This document shows positions 1 to 13,094 of a stretch of DNA of 64,000 bases, piece after piece. Both the position numbers and the translations under genes were made by a program. How positions within the stretch are numbered: position 1 is the first letter of the stretch; each line of letters starts with the position of its first letter. Source of the stretch: Sphagnum compactum (lineage: Eukaryota; Bryophyta; Sphagnopsida; Sphagnales); the NCBI GenBank assembly GCA_965153455.1, contig OZ234497.1, positions 19,957,872 to 20,021,871 of the forward strand, in the 5' to 3' direction. The notes under the pieces were generated by a model, which searched no databases, was not told the origin of the DNA, and saw only the letters and a list, made by a program, of their open reading frames with translations.

Positions 1-391
1 TAATAATAATAATAATGATCCTATGTTAATAAAACATGGGATGTTCGTTTAACCTCTGTATTAATCTTGTTTTTTATTTACCCAAGTACATTGCATTTTC
101 AAGAATTTTCTGTGGAAGTTGTTTTTATTTTTATTTGTATAGGGTTGATCCTGCCTTCATTAGGGTTCCTTAGTAAAACAAAGGATATGGTGTTTTTCAA
201 TAGGAATTGGGCTATATTGTGGTTGTTTGAAAACCTTCGTTAACCCAACCCCATGATATAATAGTATTGAATAGAATTGCAACGCAAAAGAGGAAAAAAA
301 AAATACTTACCATGCCCTTTAACCTACCATGCTAAAAAAATTGTAAGAAAAATAATCCAAAGTAACAAATCCAAGTTGTTGAAATTAGCAT
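1..391. other. AT-rich intergenic DNA at left edge
   Basis: This stretch is AT-rich and has no supportable gene. The first 17 bases are an (AAT)n microsatellite. Short open frames here are composed of low-complexity codons and match no family I recognise. Confidence 0.6.
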
Positions 392-832
392 GGGGTGTAA
401 TCATGCTAATAGTGGCCAAAAACAATTGTAACCATTGCTATGTTCTATGTTTTTTACACCAAAAAGTTTTAAAGAAAAAATTAACTTTAAAATAAATAAT
501 TTTTTTGCACCTTATCAAATATAATATATTATTCTATAAATTTCAAAAATATGAAATTATTTCATTAACATTTGGACCTTCAAAATAATGTAAAAAGACT
601 TATAACCATTGCCTTTACGTAGTAAAAAATCTTGTAAATGGATTGGAAAAACTTTGAAAATGACATATTTTTGGAAATTTTTTAGCACAAACCTTAACAA
701 AATAGTATTAAATTTTTTAAAAATATTTTTAATGATTTTTTTGAAGAATGTTTTCGAGAAAATTTCAAAAATATTCCAAAAAGTAGTCATTTAAGGGGGC
801 ACTAATGACTCTTATTAGCCTGTTTGCACCCC
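392..832. mobile_element. MITE-like dispersed element, copy 1
   Basis: The stretch begins GGGGTGTAATCATGCTAATA and ends with the imperfect inverse, ...TTAGCCTGTTTGCACCCC. The terminal inverted repeat is about 20 bp, and the flanking CAT/ATG extends the symmetry. A second element of almost equal length with the same ends and similar interior lies at 33508-33940, and a similar right end lies near 40271-40299. There is no coding capacity, so I infer a non-autonomous DNA element. I could not fix the target-site duplication, so the superfamily is open. Confidence 0.55.
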
Positions 833-3495
833 ATGGAATGTTTTATACTAAAGGGAAATGAAAAATAAGAACATTTGAAAGGAACAAATGCAAGTAGTGT
901 TCAATTATCATGAATAAAAAATGATTCATGAAAGTTATGAGTCCATACATTTTACTTCAGTAATTGTTTTATGTATTTTATGGCATTATTTTTAATTTAA
1001 CATAAGATTATATAAGATGTTATTTTTTATGTAAGTTTTCAACAATCACAATGGATGATTTTGTAAATAATGTGATTTTCTTTCATTAATAACATTAACA
1101 ATTGTGCACATATCAACATGGCACAAAAATAGTTAAAACAACAACTTATCATCAATCACATGATATGAATAAGGCATGGTTATAGTTTAACAAGGGGTCG
1201 AGTTTGGGTAACAAATAATTTATAAATATCTAATGAATATTTTGGCATGGAAAACAAATTTTTTATATTTTTGGACACACATTCTTATAAGTTCCTTTTT
1301 GATTTTAAGGTTATATACGTTGAATTATCATTTTCATTGCTGAATATTGCTTTATTCTAAATGGTGTGTTGACTTCATACTTAATTTTTTTTTAGAATGC
1401 CACTTAAGAGTTTGAGGCATATTAAAATGAAATCCTTCAGCTCATGGTGTTACAAATTAGCTACAAATGAAAATAGGGTTAATGATTGTGATGCATTTGG
1501 GGAAGCTTGAAACTTTTCTCGTGATTTTTTTTTTTGTTTTGTAAGAGACAACCTCATTTCAAACACAAGATGACAGAACAAGCGCTTTAGTTAGATGAAG
1601 GCAGATTAAAAGTCTCCATGGGTGGATGCAAAGCTCGTTATACATGTAGTTATTACATTTCTTCATTTTGGCTTCTTTTTTAGATCCTTTTCAATGGTAG
1701 TAACTATACAATCATGCATTTTTTCACTGATGAAATGTAAGGCTTGCAAGGTTTGGAAGGTTTTGTAGTGACTAACAAGCATGAGAAGATGATCAAACAT
1801 TCCATCCAATGCAACAAAAGGGTATGATTCCAGAGTTTTCCCTTTGTTCATTGTACTAGTGTTTGAAGTCCATCGAAGATAGCTCAAAGAGTGTTCAATG
1901 GCATAACTGCACATGATGTAATTTCTTGAATTGTGATGACTATGGAACATGAAAGAGGTGTCCAAGGGAAGGGAAGAAGGGATTAAAAACTGTGGTGCAA
2001 CAATCAATATTTCATGTGTAATGGCCTCATTGATATGTATTGTGGGAGCATTGAGAATGCCCCAAGAATTTGTTAGACTACCATGGTTGGAGATTACATC
2101 ATGAATAAACATTTTTTTCAGTACAAATCCACAGTGTTGGGTGGATTTCGTCACGATTAATTAACTGATGAAAACATCTGATCTAGTACTTACTAAGGAA
2201 CCTTTGCTTTGCTTGCTTGATGTACATGCAGAGAGGAAAGGAAAACATGGACAATGGACAGTGCCATCCATTCAGATACAATCACATCAACTGCCTGGGT
2301 GTAATAGTTACAAGTCCAAATTCATCATGTTGCAGGATTTGGAGGGTTCTCATCTAAGAGTTATTTCTTTGGTTTCATGCTACAGATGAGGATAACACTT
2401 GATGCAGAATTGGTATGAACAAATGTTGCATCACTCCACCTTAGATCTGAAAGACTTTGGAGAAGGGGGGCAGGGAAGAAAACTAACAGATGTTTCTCCA
2501 CTGGGGAAATAGAAACATTGTCACAAAAGGTGGTTGGATATCAATGCTTTGAAGGTCTCTCTCCTTCCACTTATCCCCATGTCATACAAATGTGTATGCA
2601 TCAACACAAATAATACATCTGACATGCATGTGTTTCAACATATTCTTCAAGCATAATTTCAGAGAAAATTTATAAACAATTCTCCAATTCTTGAGAAATA
2701 CAAGTCCTGTTTTTCAATTGTCTTAAGGACAGAGCAAAAAATCCAAGGTGCAGAGCAGTAGAGAGCAGTACCAATGTTTTCAGAATTGGGGTACCAGATG
2801 GAGGAAATCTGGGTTGCACAGCACGCCATGACAGTTGTAAGAAGAGATTAATCTTCACATCGAATTTGGAGTTTTGGGGGACCAATTGACCATATGAGAA
2901 TCACTAATCATTCAGGCAAAATGCCTACAAAACACAGTATGGTACAACAGAGTTTGTTACAGCTGCAGTCAGGATATACTTACACTAGAAGAGCATCAAA
3001 TAAGTGTAAATTTTCAAGTGGTGATACAAATGGCCATGTACTATGAAGCTCACCAACCAGAGTTGCTCTTTTGTCCCATGACCAAAAGGTTTTCCTTCCC
3101 ATTTCAGTCAAGGGAGACAAAATGGGTCAGAAAGTGAAAAGTTTTCTTCTGATGTTGAATCCTTCATAGTGATGATGCAGTGGCAGATTCCCCCATCAGA
3201 AGAAAGCTCCTTGGATGTGTCTACTTTACAGTGAAACTTGGGACTCAAAATCTGCCTCCAAACAACACACTGCTTAGAAATTGCATGCAAATACTACATT
3301 GGGCCAATGAGGACTCTGAAGAAAAGACTCACAAGTCTGTTCTGACATTTGAGCAAACCTGTATGTCCACACACCATCAAATTCCCTCTTATCATGAAGA
3401 AATATAACCAGTTGACAATAGAAGACACATTCATGCAGATCTGCATGAAACACTAGCTCACTGTCTACACACCAATTAATACCAGAGGAACACAC
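833..3495. other. Intergenic DNA downstream of SMC2
   Basis: No gene is supported here. The part to about 1.6 kb is very AT-rich. From about 2.4 kb base composition rises towards that of the SMC2 gene and may include its 3' untranslated region. A 163-codon minus-strand open frame at 1663-2154 starts with GTG rather than ATG and resembles nothing I know. Confidence 0.5.
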
Positions 3496-6400
3496 CTAAC
3501 AGAACCAGCTTATCAGGTACTTATGGACATGATGAAGAGGAAGAGAGACTTTACCCTGTGACATTTGTTCATTTGCAGCCTTTTGCTTCTTGCTGGGAGC
3601 TTGGCTTCCACTGGGCACTGTTCTTGTGACAGTGGATACTCCATCCACAAACTTTGTGCGGAAGATGACATTAGCATTGTTGAACATTCCTTCTTTCAAT
3701 GATACCACAATAAACTGCAATTCAGACACAACTTCAGCCATCAGGGACCTGTCTAGCACACCAAAAGAGGAAGAAGATGAACTCTGAAGAACAGCTTACC
3801 TGAGACTGCGGAAAGTGCGCTTTGATCATTCTACCAATATTTTGCGTGTGACTCAAATCAAGGGCAGCATCAACCTGTAAAAAATTCATGATTGTTAAGA
3901 TGCATCTTTGGCAGCATATGGATAATGACTAATAGATTCAGAATGGCTGGATCTGAGTGAAAAGCTCAGTCAATGTAAAAATTCTAGCAGTAATCAACAT
4001 GTAACACTCACGATGATGCAGGGTACACAACAGGAATTATAGGCACAAATAAGTAGCAAACCTCATCGAGGATGTACAGAGGTGCTGGTTTGAACAATAG
4101 GAGTGCGAGAATGAGAGAAAGTGCTAATAAGGATCTCTGGCCACCACTGAGCTCTGAAAGCGACTGCTTCCAAACTCCTCCAAACGCAACACGAACTTCA
4201 AGCCCATCCATGAAATCACCACCTTCTGGAGGCTCCAGCTTAGCCATTGTCCCTGGCAACAGCATTGAAAATATTGAGCCGAAGTCCCTGCAGGCAACAG
4301 AACTCAATAAGCTTTGCTTCTTGAGAAACGAATCCTCTTTGTCATCTATAGCACATGCACAAGTGAGGTGATTCCAATCTATTAAACACACTGTAAACCT
4401 CTCCAATCATGTGAAGCCCATTCGTACAATGATAACACCAGCAGAAGCAGAAAGCGAGACAATCAATGGTAAATCTGGCAGTCCAATTGTTGATTTGAAT
4501 ACATTCAACAGCAGAAATTGTCTCACAGAGATCTTGGTTCTTATGCTATGCCCTCAGCAGTGCACAAATAGGCATAATCAAACCAGTTCATGATATAATT
4601 GTAGATGTGAGAGCGAGCTATCTTTCTCACTTGTTCACTTTCTGCCATGTGGCCTTCAATGCCTCCTTTTTCTTCTCATCCAACTCATGGATCACCTTCT
4701 CAATCTTTACTTTATCATTCTGCAGCACCACAAAAGAGATTTAAATCAATAACAAGGTATATTTCTCAGAATATCTCCACAAAAAGGCCTTTGAAGGTAA
4801 TAAAAATTGCAAGGAGAAGATGTAATGTTCTTACAGGAACCTGATAGCATCAGCATCAGTCATTCAGGATTAGGAGACCCAACCTGGACAATCTCCCTTT
4901 TCTTCAACAGTTCCTTAGATTCTTCCTCAGCCTTCCCAAACAAAGCATCTGCCTTCTTGTTGACCCGCTTCTCATTGCTGCAAGATCCTAATGATTTCAG
5001 AGATGCAGTTTTCAACTACTAATGGAAGGCTAGCATGGAGTGCCTTTCTTCATGGAGGATACGCCATGCAATAGACTAGACAAATCTTCATTATATGCAC
5101 AGAAGCTAACTAAAAGGCTATGTAAACCTCACTTCTTTTGCTCCACCAACAAGACCTCAAGCTCCTGCTGTGCAGCTTGAGCATCATGAGCAGCAAAGTC
5201 ATAGTCGGTCCCAGGCTTGCCAAACAATTGCTTCTCAGATGCAATCCAACCATGTTTCTCTCGCAGCTTTGCCACAGTCTCTGCACAATCCTTTTGGTCT
5301 TTCTCCAAGTGTTTCACCTGTGCCACCCAACATATGCACATCACAGGTATGCTTTTTTGGAGCAGAGTTACAACCTTCATAGTTTGGGAAGACCTAGTAG
5401 ACATTGGAAGGCAAAACATGCTTTACTGTGGAAAAGAATGGCAACTAAACTTGTACTTGCAAGATAGGTGTATCAAGACAAAAACCTCGTTATCAAGTCT
5501 CTTTGCCTGGAGGCTTAAGTCAGCAAGCTTCTGACTCAAGTCTCCCTGTGCTGCAACTAATGCACTGATTTGCACATTGCACTCCTTCATCCTTTCCCTC
5601 TTCAGATTCAGTTCCTCATTTGCATTCAGATATTCTTGTTTCACAGCATCTCGCTGAAACAAAATTGAACAGGCCAAATGATCAGCTCAAACAAGTTTTG
5701 ACCATTGCATCTACACAGTGGAAACCTGTACTGTTTTCCTTCTTGTACTTGAATGGGTTGTGACCTGAGAATACAAGTGCTACAGCAGAAAACACACAAT
5801 AGATTCAGGCTACATGTTTGATGCATCTCTACTGATGTGAGGCAAGATCTGCTCAATGGGTGGGATCAGGCAGAACAGATGAATGAAGCAGTTGACAACA
5901 ATCCAATATACTGAGGTAAGTGCTGTGGTGAGTATGCCAATGGTCATTTCATCTGCCTCCTGTAACCACAGTACCTCAATGCAGATTCTCTTACCTTCGC
6001 TTCAACCTCACCAATAGCTTCTTCCAGCTTTGTGATTTGCTGTTGGGAAGTTGAGAGTTCTATCCCAAGGGCTTGCATTTCTTGGATAGCTGCATCTTTT
6101 TCCATAATCAACCTCTCACGAGCTGTTTCCTGAGCCTGCATTATAGAATTCATAATTGTGGCAGCAATGAGCGAAAGGTCTATAAAAGCAGAAAATAATG
6201 TAGTGAAGATCTAGGCCTTTGGAACCCATCTTCTAATAATGTGAGATCCTGTGAGCATCCACTGTAATGACACCATTCTACCCCCTAGACTGTCTTTAGT
6301 ACCTTAAAGTCTTTAGAGACTGAAGTGAGGTTTTTCTTTAGGGACTTGATCTCTTTCTCCAAGGCTTGAAGGCGATTTTCTCGATCTTGGCCGTGATCTT

Positions 6401-9400
6401 TTAAGGACTTCTTGAGGGCCTCAACAGTCTTCAAACATTCTTGATGTTCTTCATCCTTTTTCTCAAGCTCCTTATTCTCATTTTGGAGCTCAGAGGTGAG
6501 GGCTGCAACTGCCTCAGCCAACTGCACCACTCCAAGAAAAGAATTCAGTCAGATGCCTGTCCCAATAGCTGAATCAGCTACAACTTATGTACCAGCAGGT
6601 ATTGACCACTTCTAAGGTTTTGTTCTTTGCTTACACATGGCACATGAGGTTCTATTATGCAATGATACAAGATAGAAGGACTTGTGTCTCAATTCAATCC
6701 ATGATTTTCTAACACCAGGTTTACAGCAATCCTGGCAACAGCAAACCTATCGGGAAGTGGCAAACTAACCTTGTGGTGCTCACTTTGCTCAGCTCGGCCT
6801 TCAAAGAGAGAAAGATCATAAGTTTTGAGCTCCAATTGAGATTTGAGGTGAGTGAACTTTTTCTGCAGTGGAGCCAAAGTTGCAATCTGCAAGACCAGTA
6901 GTAGCAATGATATCAAGACCTCTGAAGGACACATGAAAAACTACTACATCAGTAATTAGATTGCAGGCTCCCATGCTGCCAGGAACACAGTGATCAATGA
7001 ACCTCTAAACTCACAAAGGAATGATGTTGATACAAGGGGAACATCCCTCTCCTTATACTAGAAATACAGATCACAGCATTGTCATAGCATGAATGAGGTT
7101 CTTCTGTCTCATCTGAGAGTGTGAAGAGGTGTCAAAATGCACTTAGGGTTGTACCTCACTCTCAATCTCAGATAGCTTTCTTGTGTGCACGGCAAGATTA
7201 GCTTCAGTTTCAGCCAGAGAATGAAGCCGCAGGAGGAGTTCACCTCCACCCCTGCCAGAAGCAGAATTTTAATTGTCATCTTCATTACTGTCTGACACTC
7301 TGAAGCTGCAAGCAATTTCCGTCATAGAACATGAGACTTTGAAACATAATGAATCTCTATCAAGATCCATAAAATCCTTGACAAGGTGTCATTTAAGTCT
7401 ACATTTGTGGAGGAGTGAGAGTTCTCACTTGCGAGAGCCACCAGTAAGAAGACCTCGGGGCTCAAAGATGTCACCATCAATGGTGACAGATCTGGTCATT
7501 ATGTCTTTGTGGAATGCAACCTTCATGGAGTCAAGAGGAATTAGAAACAGTTTCATGTGGAGCGGCAAGGAACAGAGAAAACACCTTCCTCATCACAACA
7601 GCCATCTACCCATTGTTTCGAAGTGGACAGTTTATCTTCAAGTTTCAGCAATGGTTTTGCCATGCATACCAAGGTGGCCTTATAGAGGTACCTGCTTAGC
7701 TATGTCCATATTGGTGCAGACAAATGTTCCACCAAAAACAAAAGCCATGGCTGCCTGAAATATGCCAAATCAGAAAATGTCATTGCCACATCACATTGGA
7801 TTTTCTTGGAAAGATATATCAGAGTACCATCTGTTTGAGACTTTCAGGCACATTTTACCTCAAGATCCTCTTCATAGCAGACAAGAGAGAGTGCAGTCCT
7901 TGCATTGTCCAGCCCAACCTGTGGATAGTTCATAGGCATCAAGGAACTCAGCAAGGTATGCAGGTAGAAGGTTTTTTATCATTTTCCACAACCAATCTTT
8001 GATGAATATTCAGTTGCTGAATATTTGCTCAACAGGTTCTTTGATACCAGTATTATCACTATTTTGATCTGTAGCCGATGAGATGAATTCTGCAATCATT
8101 ATGGAAATACATGGTGTGAACTGGTGCAGGCAAACACAGATCAGAATACTAACCTACAGAAAAGTCTGATCAGAGGAAAAACTCTAAAGAAGAGATCTTT
8201 TAACTCACGAGTTTAGTAGCCGCAGCTTGAACTCTAGGGGGTATGCCAGAGGCCTGGATTTTATTGAGAGGTATGATGGTAATCCGGCGCTGCAGCCCAC
8301 CTTTCTCCAGAAGTAGCTTACCCGTCTGCTCAGTGTCCACTATTACATTGAACAGTTTTCCTGCTGCAGCAACCTGATCACAAAGGGCATGAACATTTCA
8401 CTTGGGCATTGGATGAACTAAGACAGTGACTTGAGAAATTAGTGCAAGATTTCTAACAAGATGGGGATTGTACTCTTGCTAAGACAGAAAACTCACCTCA
8501 TGGTTTTTGCAAGGGTGACATTGTTACATGGCAAAAGACTTGCTTCAAGTAACCAACTTGTGTACAACACAGAAATGACATGTGTGTTGAGAATTGGGAG
8601 ACATGTACCTCAAGAGCTGTCATTGTTGAGGAATCCTTCACTTGAAGCAGGCGTGCAACAACCCCCTTCACTTTTGACCGGTCGAAATCCTTTGTTGGAT
8701 CATTATAGTTGAATTGGACACCATTGACCTGTCCTGCTAACATATTTGCCTCCAATTTCAACTTTCTCACTGTTTCCATCTCTTCAGTTCGCATCTGTCA
8801 TCCAGTCAGCAATAGGAGTGTTAATTCAATAAGTGCCACAGATGGTGCAAAATTTGTCATCTGCAGTCCATCCCATTATGACTTCATGTGTCCCTGAGGA
8901 ACAAAGAACAAACAGTCAACTCTAATAGTCCCTGAAATAAGTTCCAAGCAAAGGGACCCACTACATTCCCATTCTAAACAAACATTTGATAGCAAACAAC
9001 CTTCTCCAATGAATCCATGTGCTTCTCATCAAATTTGATGCTTCCAAGGGCTGCTGAGATCTTCTCCACTTCGGCCCTTCTAGATTGGAGCTCATTTTCT
9101 GCTGTGGTCGCCTCTTTCTGCTTGGACAACAACTGAGCCTTTTTGTCTTTCAGCTCTTTCTCAAGATGAGTAATCCTCATCCTTATCTGTGTGGCTTCAG
9201 TCCCCAACTTCCCAAGGGCAGCATTTGCATCGGCCAGCTGATCTGCCAGACTTTTCTCATCTCCACTACCACTCTTGCCTGCTTGAACACCCTGACATGA
9301 AACAAACACTCCTCACATGCACTGAATTGGCTGTTTCTTTTTACAATACTTCACCCAGTCAGGCAAATTCAGTGAAGCAAGTTTAGGACTTACAAAGCCC

Positions 9401-11164
9401 TGACATCATGCCTCTATATTCAATCACATCAGTGCCATGAAAGAAATGTGCTTTGCTCTACCACTAGATAGCATACTAGCACAATGCATCACTCAAACAA
9501 GGGTTGGCATTGAGGACAATCTTCTAGCATTCACAATACTGAAAATACCAAAAGATAACCTAACCCAAGATGAACATTTGTACCTGGTATTCCTTCTCTT
9601 TGTCAGCCAAGCTTTTGGTGAGAACTTCAACTTTGTGTGTAAAAGCAGATGCCTCTTCCTCAAACTGTCTCACAGCTGCATCCTTTTGCGCAACAGCTTT
9701 CTCCAATTCACTGGCACTTGTTTGAATCTGTTCAGTATTGGCAGTGAAGAAAACAATCTCTATGTAAAGCTGCAGCATAGGCAATTAAACACAATGGAGA
9801 CTGGGAAACACATGTGTCATGCCTCAAATCAGTTGTCATGAGAAATATTCAAAAAGATTGGAGCTTTGAGGAAAAGAGATTTGCAAAGAGATCCTGCTCA
9901 CCATAAAATTCCAGTACTGAGCAGGGTTGTGCAATCCTCTGTAGAATTGATCTAAAGGGCAAAGATTGATAGACACTATAGGGTTCCAAAGTACCTTTTT
10001 AACAGCTGCTTTCTCTGCCTCCAAATTGTCTTTCTGATTCATGAGTGAGGAGTCAACTTTGACAAGTTCTTTGGAAAGCTTGTCTGCATGTTGAGCTAAG
10101 AGCTTGAAGTCACTGTTCATTTCCATCTCCTTTTCTGCTGTCAGTGTTACAATTTCCACCTCTTTCTCCTTAATTGCATTTTCCAGCTGAACAATGTTGT
10201 CATGCAGCTCTGTAATCTTGGACCTGCGATCGACAATCTCATTGCAAGCAGCACCTTTCACCTGCTCTGCACATGAGTACTTGTATGCAATGCAGAACCT
10301 CTGGAGACGATCCACCTTTGCATTTCCCTCTGTCCATTGCATATACTGAGCTCGCTCTTTGCGCAGCTTCTCAAATGCTGGCACAATGTCTTGGCTGAGT
10401 ACACTGTCAATCTCATCCACCTTGGTTTGCTTCTTTTCTAGGGTTTTCAATGCTGCCTCCTTCTTCATCTCATACATCCTGGTTCCTGCTGCCTCTTCCA
10501 GCATCGATAGAGTCTCCATTGGCTTCATGTTCAGCACTTTGGTAATGCGGCCTTGCATGATGAGAAAGTGCGGATTGTTCACATTCAGCTGTACTGAATG
10601 GAACAGGTTCTGAATCTTGCTGGGTTGTGCAAGGTGTCCATTGATTTGATACTTGTTCCGCCCCCCTACCACAATCTGCAAATCCAAACAAGTAACAATT
10701 TCAATGACTGATGTACCACATTCCAGTCCCTCTCCTCCTAGGATTGCATGTTTGAGAGAGATACACACACACACATACACACAGAGACACAGCGACTGAG
10801 AGGCACACACACATGCACACACAGAGACAGAGAGACAAATACATACCTGACGGGAGATGGTTATTTCCGGACAGTCTTCATAGCCAATGGGGCTGCGGCT
10901 GCGATCGTTGTTGGAGAAGACAATGGAGACGGTGGCCTTGGTGACACCCGCCTGGCCTTGCTTGTACACCAGCTCCTGGAGATTGGCGACGCGCACTTGC
11001 TGCAGGTTGGTGATGCCCATGACGAAGCAAATGCTGTCCAGGATGTTGGACTTGCCGGAGCCATTGTAGCCCGTGATGGCGTTGAAACGCGGATCGAAGC
11101 CGCTCACCGTCGTCCGCGTCGCGTACGACTTGAAGCCTTCCAGACATATCTCCTTTATGTACAT
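3496..11164 (-). CDS. SMC2: SMC2, condensin ATPase subunit (20 exons)
   Basis: SMC2 pairs with SMC4 in condensin I and II and compacts mitotic chromosomes using ATP. Twenty coding exons with GT-AG borders join in frame to about 1209 aa (family about 1175): 11164-10847, 10675-9995, 9727-9584, 9291-9001, 8794-8609, 8373-8209, 7918-7859, 7754-7692, 7520-7429, 7251-7155, 6886-6770, 6521-6303, 6135-5995, 5653-5486, 5317-5133, 4977-4884, 4719-4631, 4287-4062, 3874-3800, 3714-3496. The start [14 protein letters not shown] is the family N-terminus, although the frame is open upstream to 11353. The Walker A motif GYNGSGKSN is near residues 32-40. Coiled coils flank a hinge at about 520-690 ([39 protein letters not shown]). 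The signature LSGGQ is at about 1083-1087, followed by Walker B ([13 protein letters not shown]). The last exon is the least certain part: a GGTAAAG near 3555 could be a donor, so the extreme C-terminus may differ. All key residues are intact. Confidence 0.93.
10750..10840. repeat. CA/GA-rich simple repeat in SMC2 intron 1
   Basis: Purine/CA-rich low-complexity DNA of the ACACAC and AGAGACA type fills the part of SMC2 intron 1 next to the exon 1 donor. On the coding strand it reads as a pyrimidine/TG tract. Confidence 0.7.
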
Positions 11165-11366
11165 CCCAAACCCAGCTCCCGAACACAAGTCCACCAAAAA
11201 CAACAAAAAAAACAAACAATACCAAAGAGCAACACAAACAGCAACAACAATGCAACCACCTCTGGAATCAAAATCACAACGAGACAACAACAATCCACTT
11301 GCAATCACAACCAAGACAAGAACAACAGCGATCAAGCCAAGCACCCACAACATCCCCGGAAGAATC

Positions 11367-11388
11367 TTCCCGAACGGCGGGCGGGAAG
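11367..11388 (-). promoter_or_regulatory. E2F-like sites upstream of SMC2
   Basis: TTCCCG at 11367 and CGGGAA at 11382 form a facing pair. The second reads CTTCCCGCC on the SMC2 strand, one base from the plant E2F consensus TTTCCCGCC, about 220 bp upstream of the SMC2 ATG. Condensin genes are S/G2-regulated in plants, so an E2F site fits. Binding is inferred only. Confidence 0.4.
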
Positions 11389-11675
11389 AAGGCAGGGTTC
11401 AAACGGAGGCCCGTCATGTCGAGGAAGACATTCCGCCACCCAGTGTGGCCATTTTCTATCCAGGAATGACGGAATATGATTTGCAGATTCCTCATTGTTG
11501 ATTACAGCATGGAACAAGCCGCTGATAGCATATTATTTCTATAATTAGTCACAGGCTAGACATTACGTGAATTCCTTTTCGAGAAGTCACGACATGTTCA
11601 ACCGATATGTAAAGCACTCTCTAAAATTTCCTACTGTGTGAACGCATACTTATAATATAATATATCTTTCTTAAG

Positions 11676-11883
11676 GTGCGTTCACACTTGGCGCTAGGTA
11701 CTCTAGTGTTAAGTCCCGTAACACCATGCTAGTCATTTAAAACTTAAACTTAATTATCATGAAAATTTTGTGTTAAGCTAACATTCACTTAACATTAAAC
11801 TATCACCATTTAACAGTAGGTGCCACCTAGGATGCCACCTAGATTTTCATTTAACACTGACTTAACATCAAGTGTGAATGCAC
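11676..11883. mobile_element. MITE-like element in SMC2-CHMP1 spacer
   Basis: The ends are GTGCGTTCACACTTG (11676-11690) and its near-perfect inverse (11869-11883, one mismatch). An AGTGTTAA motif inside each end adds imperfect symmetry. TTA lies two bases outside each end (cTTAag / aaTTAg), suggesting a 3-bp TTA duplication as in Harbinger/Tourist elements. It is about 210 bp and non-coding. Confidence 0.55.
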
Positions 11884-12510
11884 AATTAGAAATCATAGTA
11901 TGCCTCACTTGAAACTGAAAGTCTGCAGTTTGAACCTAACAGTGAAAATTTTGGCTTTTATTAAAAATATTTTGGCACAAAGAATGAATAATTTTTTCAA
12001 AAGTTCAACAAAATGAACACCTAATTGAAATGAGTTGAAGATGACCACCTAATTGAAATGACAACCATTTCATTAAAGCTCCAACTAGAAAAACAAGTTT
12101 ACCAAATATTATTTTGGAGTTCTTTTTTGTTTTTTTTTGTTTTTGTTTTTTTTTTCTCTCCTTCCTCTTCTCTTGGCCCTCTCCTTCTCTTTGGTGATTT
12201 AATAATTTTCTTTGCCTTTCTTCTTCATAATGGTTGCAAAGGGTGATGGATGTTGGGAGTGAATATTTTTAGGTGGGGGGAGTGAGTACCTATTCAACAT
12301 TTGAGAACATTTTATGATGGGCCAACCAAAAAAGCTCATTGCAATAAAAAAAAATAAAAATCTGAACTTGATAGGCACCCACAAGTATTTGAATATTCAT
12401 TTTGGAATATTCCAATTTTGTTAATTATTCGACGGACATGTGCAGGAGCTGCCCATGTACTTACTACGTACCTATTTACAGACAGGTTTCTAGCTTACTT
12501 GTGCACTTTG

Positions 12511-12525
12511 TTAGGGTTAGGGTTT
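12511..12525 (+). promoter_or_regulatory. Telo-box upstream of CHMP1
   Basis: TTAGGGTTAGGGTTT contains the plant telo-box (AAACCCTAA on the opposite strand). Plant telo-boxes often sit near transcription starts of growth-related and housekeeping genes. Here it is about 570 bp before the CHMP1 ATG, where the base composition shifts from AT-rich spacer to leader-like sequence. Confidence 0.45.
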
Positions 12526-13094
12526 CTTCCTCGATTCCCGCGTCGTCCCTGTGGTCGGTCCGTTCGCAAAATAGCGTCCATTGTTGGTGTTGTGCATGTT
12601 TTCGTCGCATACTGCGCGTCCTTTTGGCCTGTCGTGCACGGGATTTCTGTGGCCTCGGCATCGGCTTCGTTTTCTTGCTTTTTTCTCAGCGTTTAATTCC
12701 GTCAGGTTTCGGTGAAACGCGGTACCCTAGGTTTTTGTTGTGGTCGTGGCGGTTGTTTCTCGTGGTGTCTCGGAGGGGTTCGATTGATGGAGGGTGTGGT
12801 GTGTGATTTCTTGGTGCGGAGAGGAGGGCCGGATTTCCGCCTCTTTGGATTTCCTGTACAGCTAATTGGATTTTTCTCTCTGTGAGTTGTTTCTATAACA
12901 TCTCAGGTTTTTGGTCTGTGCTTTAAGGGCGTGAGTCTGTAGAGATTCAAGGGTTTGGTGGAGTCTGTGGCAGGTGTGGTGACAACATTAGAACTCCAGC
13001 AACGGTCTGGGCTTGAATTGTCTGTGCCTTGCGTCAGATATTACAAGACTTTCTGTGATTCTTGGAGTCTTGAGCTTTGGGGTTCGGTACGATC

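Larger units (their letters stand above)
11165..13094. promoter_or_regulatory. Divergent SMC2 / CHMP1 promoter spacer
   Basis: The two start codons face away from each other, 1930 bp apart, so both promoters lie in this spacer. It contains the E2F-like pair near 11367-11388, the MITE-like element at 11676-11883, AT-rich DNA from 11.9 to 12.4 kb, and a telo-box at 12511-12525. The last 550 bp are GC-richer and probably include the CHMP1 5' leader. A leader intron is possible but not placed. Confidence 0.6.

Noticed and set aside
1663-2154. 163-codon minus-strand open frame
   Set aside because: It starts with GTG, has no recognised domain, and lies in AT-rich repeat-bearing DNA.
11165-11353. 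In-frame upstream extension of the first SMC2 exon by 63 codons
   Set aside because: The family N-terminus [14 protein letters not shown] begins at 11164. The extension is unlike any SMC2 and lies in promoter-like DNA.
10748-11501. Long plus-strand frames (243 and 142 codons) opposite SMC2 exon 1
   Set aside because: They are antisense shadows of the conserved SMC2 exon and of a CA-rich intron repeat.
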